A DNA stretch of 64,000 bases from Halocaridina rubra (lineage: Eukaryota > Arthropoda > Malacostraca > Decapoda > Atyidae), in NCBI GenBank assembly GCA_037179515.1, contig JAXCGZ010009478.1:111001-175000 (forward strand), in the 5' to 3' direction. The position numbers and the translations under genes are program-made. Positions 59,226 to 64,000 of this stretch are shown one piece after another. A model generated the notes under the pieces. That model saw only the letters and a program-made list of their open reading frames with translations. It was not told the origin of the DNA and did not search any database. The number at the start of each line of letters is the position of its first letter. Position 1 is the stretch's first letter.

Positions 59226-59419
59226 AATTACCTATCTTCAAGTGGTTCTGGCTAAGAGTTGACATATGAATATAAAGAGGCATCAAATTCGGTACTTCTT
59301 GGGTGAGAACTCTTTTGGATTTAAATACAACGATGATGTGACCTACATTCTGACCTTCTCTGAAAATCTTACATATTTGGTGCGTAAAGTCGTTGTTGTT
59401 ATTGTTGACTTTTCGTCGT

Positions 59420-59576
59420 CTTAGAGCTCCTCCCCCCCTCTTCCTCTTAAAATATGTTCCCTCTTTTTCTTCCCGGGATATGTTCCTTCACTCCCTCTTA
59501 AAACGTTTCGAGTTCTTCTTTTCCTCCTCGTAAGATATGGAGTCCTTTCTCTCCCACTAAAAATACGACTCTCTCT

Positions 59577-59664
<88 letters not shown>

Positions 59665-60800
59665 GATAAGACTTTTCGCTTCTTTCTTTTCTTCTTTTTA
59701 CTAAAACATGCCCTTTCTCCTCTTAAGATACTACCTCTTTTCTTCCTCTTCCTTTTATTGAGACCTGTTCCCAATTCCTCTTCTTCCTCTTACGATATGT
59801 TCCTTTATTACTTTATCCTACAGATACGTTCCTTTTTTTTTTTTCTTTTCACTACTTAGACATACTCTTTTCAGATTTTTTTCTCCCCTGCCATCTACAA
59901 ATATAAATCCTCCTTTCCTCTTCCTCCTCTTTGTCATAAGACATGTCCTCTTCTCTTTCTTCCCTTAAGACATCCCTCTTTTCCTCATCCTCTTCTTTCT
60001 CTTTTTGGCATGTCGTCTTCTCCTCTGCCTCCTCTTAAGCTTTTATTTTCCTCTTTTTTATGTTTTAAAATATACCCTTTTCTCTTCCTTCTCTTAGTAC
60101 ATGCCATGTTTTCCTCTTTTAGAATATGGCATCGTCTCTTCCTTTTCTTCAGACGTGTTTTTTTTTTACTTCTTCCTCTTAAGACAAACCTTCTCATCTC
60201 CATATTCTTAACATGTGCTTTTGTTTCCCTCTTTTCCTCTCTAAAGACATGCCCTCTTCTCCTCTTAAGGGATGCCCCGTTCCCTCTTTCTCATCTTCTT
60301 CTTAGGTATGTCTCATTGTCCCTTTCCTCTTTCTTAAAAAATGCTTCCTTCTTCTCCTCCTCCTTTAAAGGTATAGTCCCTTCTGCTCTAATACACTTGA
60401 AGTCATATCTCTTCTTCCTTTTCCTCTTCTTGCTATTTGCCATCCTCTCTTTTCCTCTTAAGACATGCCTCTTTTTTATCTTCCTTCTCTGAAGGCATAC
60501 CTCTTTCTTCTTTAAATTTTTCTTCATAAGAAATACCTCTTCCTCGGTAAGACACAGACTCTTTTCTTGCACTTCCTCTTAAGACATACTCCATTCTCCT
60601 CCACATCCTCTTAAGACATGTCCCCTACTCTTCCTCTCCCTATTAAGATATGCCCTTATCCTTTACTTTCTCTTAAGACATGCCCCTTTTTCCTCCTCTT
60701 CCTCTTAAGACACAATCCATTCTATTTCTCTTTCTTTTTCCTCTTTATTATAGAAAACCTATAATCTCGTCCCCTTGATGCTATTCCATTTTTCTCTTCC
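59420..60800. repeat. 1.4-kb one-sided pyrimidine-rich minisatellite
   Basis: The plus strand is almost all C and T, broken at intervals by CTTAAGACATGCC or close variants (about 59963, 60178, 60239, 60459, 60579, 60609, 60671, 60702), with TCCTCTTCCT between. It includes a pure (CT)n at 59583-59660. Spacing varies from about 30 to 120 bp. The open frames here (such as 60010-60492) come from base composition. Confidence 0.75.
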
Positions 60801-60812
60801 TCCTTTTTGTCA

Positions 60813-60816
<4 letters not shown>

Positions 60817-60881
<65 letters not shown>
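60817..60881. repeat. (CT)n array
   Basis: About 32 CT units. Confidence 0.95.
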
Positions 60882-60884
<3 letters not shown>

Positions 60885-61040
60885 TCCGCTGTCCTATCAG
60901 TAATCTCCTATATAACATACTATAAAAAGGGGGGGAAGGGGAGGGAGAATATCTCCCTTCGCCATCTTTCCACTCTCAGCATTTCCTCTTCCTTGCCTCT
61001 TACGTATGTCAATCCAAGTGCTGGAGATGTATTTATATAT

Positions 61041-61157
61041 ATGTATTTATGTATGTATGTATGTATGTATGTATGTATGTATGTATGTATGTATGTTGTA
61101 TGTATGTATGTATGTATGTGTGTATGAATGTATGTATGTATGTATGTATGTATGTAT
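61041..61157. repeat. (TATG)n array
   Basis: About 28 TATG units with three small interruptions (GTTG, GTGTG, ATGAATG). Confidence 0.95.
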
Positions 61158-61537
61158 ATAATGTTTGCATGTATGTAAGTATATATGTATATATTTTAGT
61201 TCTATATAAGCTTCATGTAATGTAAAACTCGAATTCCATTTTCTTATTCTAGTATTTATGAACATTTCTATTATTCGTTTTGTTTGTAATTTATAATTTT
61301 AATTCCTACTTTATTTCGTTATTATTAACCTTATCCTCATATTTATTTATTTGATATGTTACCATTAATTTATTTACTTTTCAATTTATTTATTTATCTA
61401 TTCACATATTTAAATTTCACCTTTGATAGTTCATGTATGATGCAATGAGTGCCGGTCTCCTCTGAGGTCAGACTGCACGTGTCTATCTTCAGTCTGTCTA
61501 GTTTATGTTTACACAGTCTAGTAAAGTGTTTCTGTAG

Positions 61538-61738
61538 TAGTCCACCGTGGCTCAAACGGTAGCGTCCGCGACTCGACTCTGAGGCGTCAGGTCGAGAGTT
61601 TGTGCCCCGTCACGGTCTGAGGTTAGCAAGGGCATGCACTCAGGGTAAGGATTACATCTGCCAAAACAAGTCCTTCTCAAGAAGGCAACCGTCCTAGCCC
61701 TTGGTTGAAAAGGGAGTCCGTGACGTAAAACCGGAACA
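61538..61738 (+). mobile_element. tRNA-derived SINE, family A, copy 6
   Basis: Best-preserved A box (TGGCTCAAACGGTAGCG) with a B box GGTCGAGAGTTTGTGCCCC (two changes). The end is GACGTAAAACCGGAACA. An 18-bp target duplication, AGTAAAGTGTTTCTGTAG (61520-61537) and AGTAAAGCGTTTCTGTAG (61739-61756), has one mismatch. A 5-bp internal duplication (CGACT) occurs in the head. Confidence 0.93.
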
Positions 61739-61998
61739 AGTAAAGCGTTTCTGTAGGGTTAACTATATTTGATTTATTTATGTGACGTTTCGATAAGTTT
61801 CTTTAATTTTTTTAAGGTGATATTCTTAATACATGATTCGTCTGTACAGTGTTTTAGCCTTATATAAAGTCTGTGTAAGTTCGTTTGTAGACCCTCTGTC
61901 TTTATGAATATTTGTGATTAGTGGCTAGTTCTTTCGGTACAGTATCTATATATACATTTAGTTTCAGTCACCAGTTCACAGTGTTTAGATTGTGTTGC

Positions 61999-62003
61999 TT
62001 TCT

Positions 62004-62096
<93 letters not shown>
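61999..62096. repeat. (CT)n array
   Basis: About 48 CT units with one CC slip at 62022. Confidence 0.95.
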
Positions 62097-62098
<2 letters not shown>

Positions 62099-62140
62099 TA
62101 CACACATTTTGCCAGTTTGAATGATCAGTTATTATTCATA

Positions 62141-62172
<32 letters not shown>

Positions 62173-62611
62173 GTATCTCATCTTTCTGACATCTTCAAGG
62201 CTCGGTGATAAAAGGCTCGATTACCACTGAATTGGCTGGAGTCCAGGTCTTGCTTGATATGAATATAGATAGCAAAGGCGTCAGTCACATCCTAACCACT
62301 GTCACCTATGCAAGATACGTGAGTTAAGGAATTAATAAAATATATTTCTTATTTGTTCAAATCTCGATGTAGGCAATATACGTATCTAAAAAAAAAAAAA
62401 AAAAACTATCCTACGTTCTTTTCCCCCCTCATGGGAGAAGAGGGCAGGGATGGTAGGTAAGGAGGAGAGTAAACGCGGTGTCGCAATATGGACGATTGGC
62501 CCCCCCCCCTCTCCCTTTTGGGTGTAAAAGTTTTCATGAAATACTTGTCTGCAACATACCAATTACTGTTTCTTACGACAGATGTCGCTAACTGCTCCAA
62601 ACGACATTTTT

Positions 62612-62612
<1 letters not shown>

Positions 62613-62677
<65 letters not shown>
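62613..62677. repeat. (CT)n array
   Basis: About 32 CT units. Confidence 0.95.
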
Positions 62678-62680
<3 letters not shown>

Positions 62681-62920
62681 CACAAATACACAAAGTCTAT
62701 CTCGGAAGCTTTCAGCCAGAGACGTAGGTCTTTTACACAAAAATGTTGTGTGTGTGTAACATGAGGATTAAATAGTAGCGTTGTAATGAGAGAAGGTCAA
62801 AGAGGTTATCTCTCTTCCAAGGTCATAGAAAACTTGAATAAATAAGCACTCTCTCTCTCTCTCTTTCTCGAAATCAGATTCCACAAGACAAGGACTTCAT
62901 CTTACGAAACCCACAGCCTT

Positions 62921-63034
<114 letters not shown>

Positions 63035-63246
63035 CTGACTACATGTCGGCAAAAATAAGGTTCTCTAAGCCTATAAGTTACAATAATACCATTAAGGGAT
63101 TTTTTTGTCTTTTTTTTTTTATCGTGGTGAGTCCGTGTTTTGTCTGATAGACCACAAGGCGACAGCGAGTCTGTCGATCTGTCTTTTTGTGTCTGTCGTC
63201 GTGTCTGGATAAGAGTCATCCTGTTCATAGGGTACACTAGTTAGCA

Positions 63247-63410
<164 letters not shown>

Positions 63411-63689
63411 ATATATTTGCTACAGAGTCACTAAGTCTGCTAAACTGGCAGGATCTATTGACGGGAGACACCAATACTGTTCCATCTACATCCCCAATGC
63501 GAAGTATTTAAGTATATCACTTTAGAGTCCCAGAACGAGGCGGGATTGAACTCAGGATGCCTAAAGTGGAAGCCCAATATCTATCAAAAGTGGGCCACGA
63601 ACTGATAGAACCTGTTTTCCTCTGGTTCAGCGTAATTTTTTGGGGTCTATTGTCTGATTGAATAAAGGGAGATGGATTTTATCTATTTA

Positions 63690-63830
63690 TTTAACTAACT
63701 ATCCAACCTACCTACTAACCAACCATCCAATCAATCTACTTCAGTACCTACCTACAAACATACCTACCCACCCACCAACCTAGTTGTCTACCCTCCTACC
63801 TACCTATCTACCTGACTGCCTTTCTAAATA
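63690..63830. repeat. Degenerate (CCTA)n tract
   Basis: Repeated ACCTACCTAC, CCAACCTAC and CTACCTATC, strongly mutated. Confidence 0.7.
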
Positions 63831-63961
63831 TTAACTTTTCGATTTATATATAAAACTGATAACTGACGATGAAGTCTGTCGAGCTAAATTTAGGTGAAAA
63901 TATATTTACTGAGAAATGGAAATTAAATATATAGGATAAAAACATCTGAATAAATATATAA

Positions 63962-63962
<1 letters not shown>

Positions 63963-64000
<38 letters not shown>
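63963..64000. repeat. (TA)n array at window edge
   Basis: It runs off the right edge. Confidence 0.95.

Noticed and set aside
60010..60572. 160-codon plus-strand and 93-codon minus-strand frames
   Set aside because: They result from the pyrimidine-rich tract; residues are limited to Ser/Phe/Leu or Lys/Arg/Glu and there is no domain.

Overview
The window looks like nuclear DNA of an arthropod, most plausibly a decapod crustacean. The reasons are spliced genes with GT-AG introns and animal-type products, AT-rich non-coding DNA, a very high load of long dinucleotide arrays ((TA)n, (CT)n/(GA)n), tRNA-derived SINEs, several kinds of non-LTR retrotransposon, and DNA transposons of MULE, hAT and pogo/mariner type. 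The organism call is inference. There is no prokaryotic organisation, no CRISPR array, no rRNA, and no intact tRNA outside the SINE heads.

Four host genes can be built from exons, splice sites and phase. (1) A minus-strand gene at 1022-1924 has an N-terminal helix-turn-helix exon and a serine-rich exon; it continues off the left edge. (2) COA1 (mitochondrial complex IV assembly) is complete in three plus-strand exons, 24433-25454. (3) SNRNP25, a U11/U12 minor-spliceosome protein, is complete in three plus-strand exons at 27883-28059, 34249-34398 and 35860-36051; its first intron is 6.2 kb and holds a jockey-like retrotransposon, a Tigger relic and a satellite-bearing MITE. (4) A RASSF1/5-type Ras-association/SARAH gene lies on the minus strand in at least six exons from 52255 down to the stop at 42949, with a possible seventh, alternative exon at 49134-49292. 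Its 5' exons (start of the C1 zinc finger) are not visible. SNRNP25 and RASSF converge on about 6.9 kb in which I see no gene.

Most of the rest is mobile DNA. SINE family A has six copies, five of them with convincing target-site duplications. SINE family B is older and has more than 20 copies in both orientations. A complete but dead FLYWCH/MULE element (20270-23093) has about 100-bp terminal inverted repeats and a perfect 9-bp target duplication, and sits inside an older retrotransposon. Two hAT-type elements have 8-bp target duplications. Three MITEs share one terminal sequence (2593-2921, 28408-28739, 32571-33938); the last of these and a separate MITE at 2998-4302 each carry an internal tandem satellite (about 178 and 160 bp). 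There is also a loopless 228-bp palindrome at 10131-10358.

The right quarter (about 53-64 kb) has almost no coding potential. It holds microsatellites, a decayed tandem array of about 84-bp units invaded by three retroposons, a degenerate THAP-like relic, and a 1.4-kb one-sided pyrimidine tract. I found no convincing new multi-gene system. The best leads are the RASSF alternative exon, the nested MULE, the satellite-in-MITE architecture, the chain of TA arrays broken up by insertions, and the palindrome.
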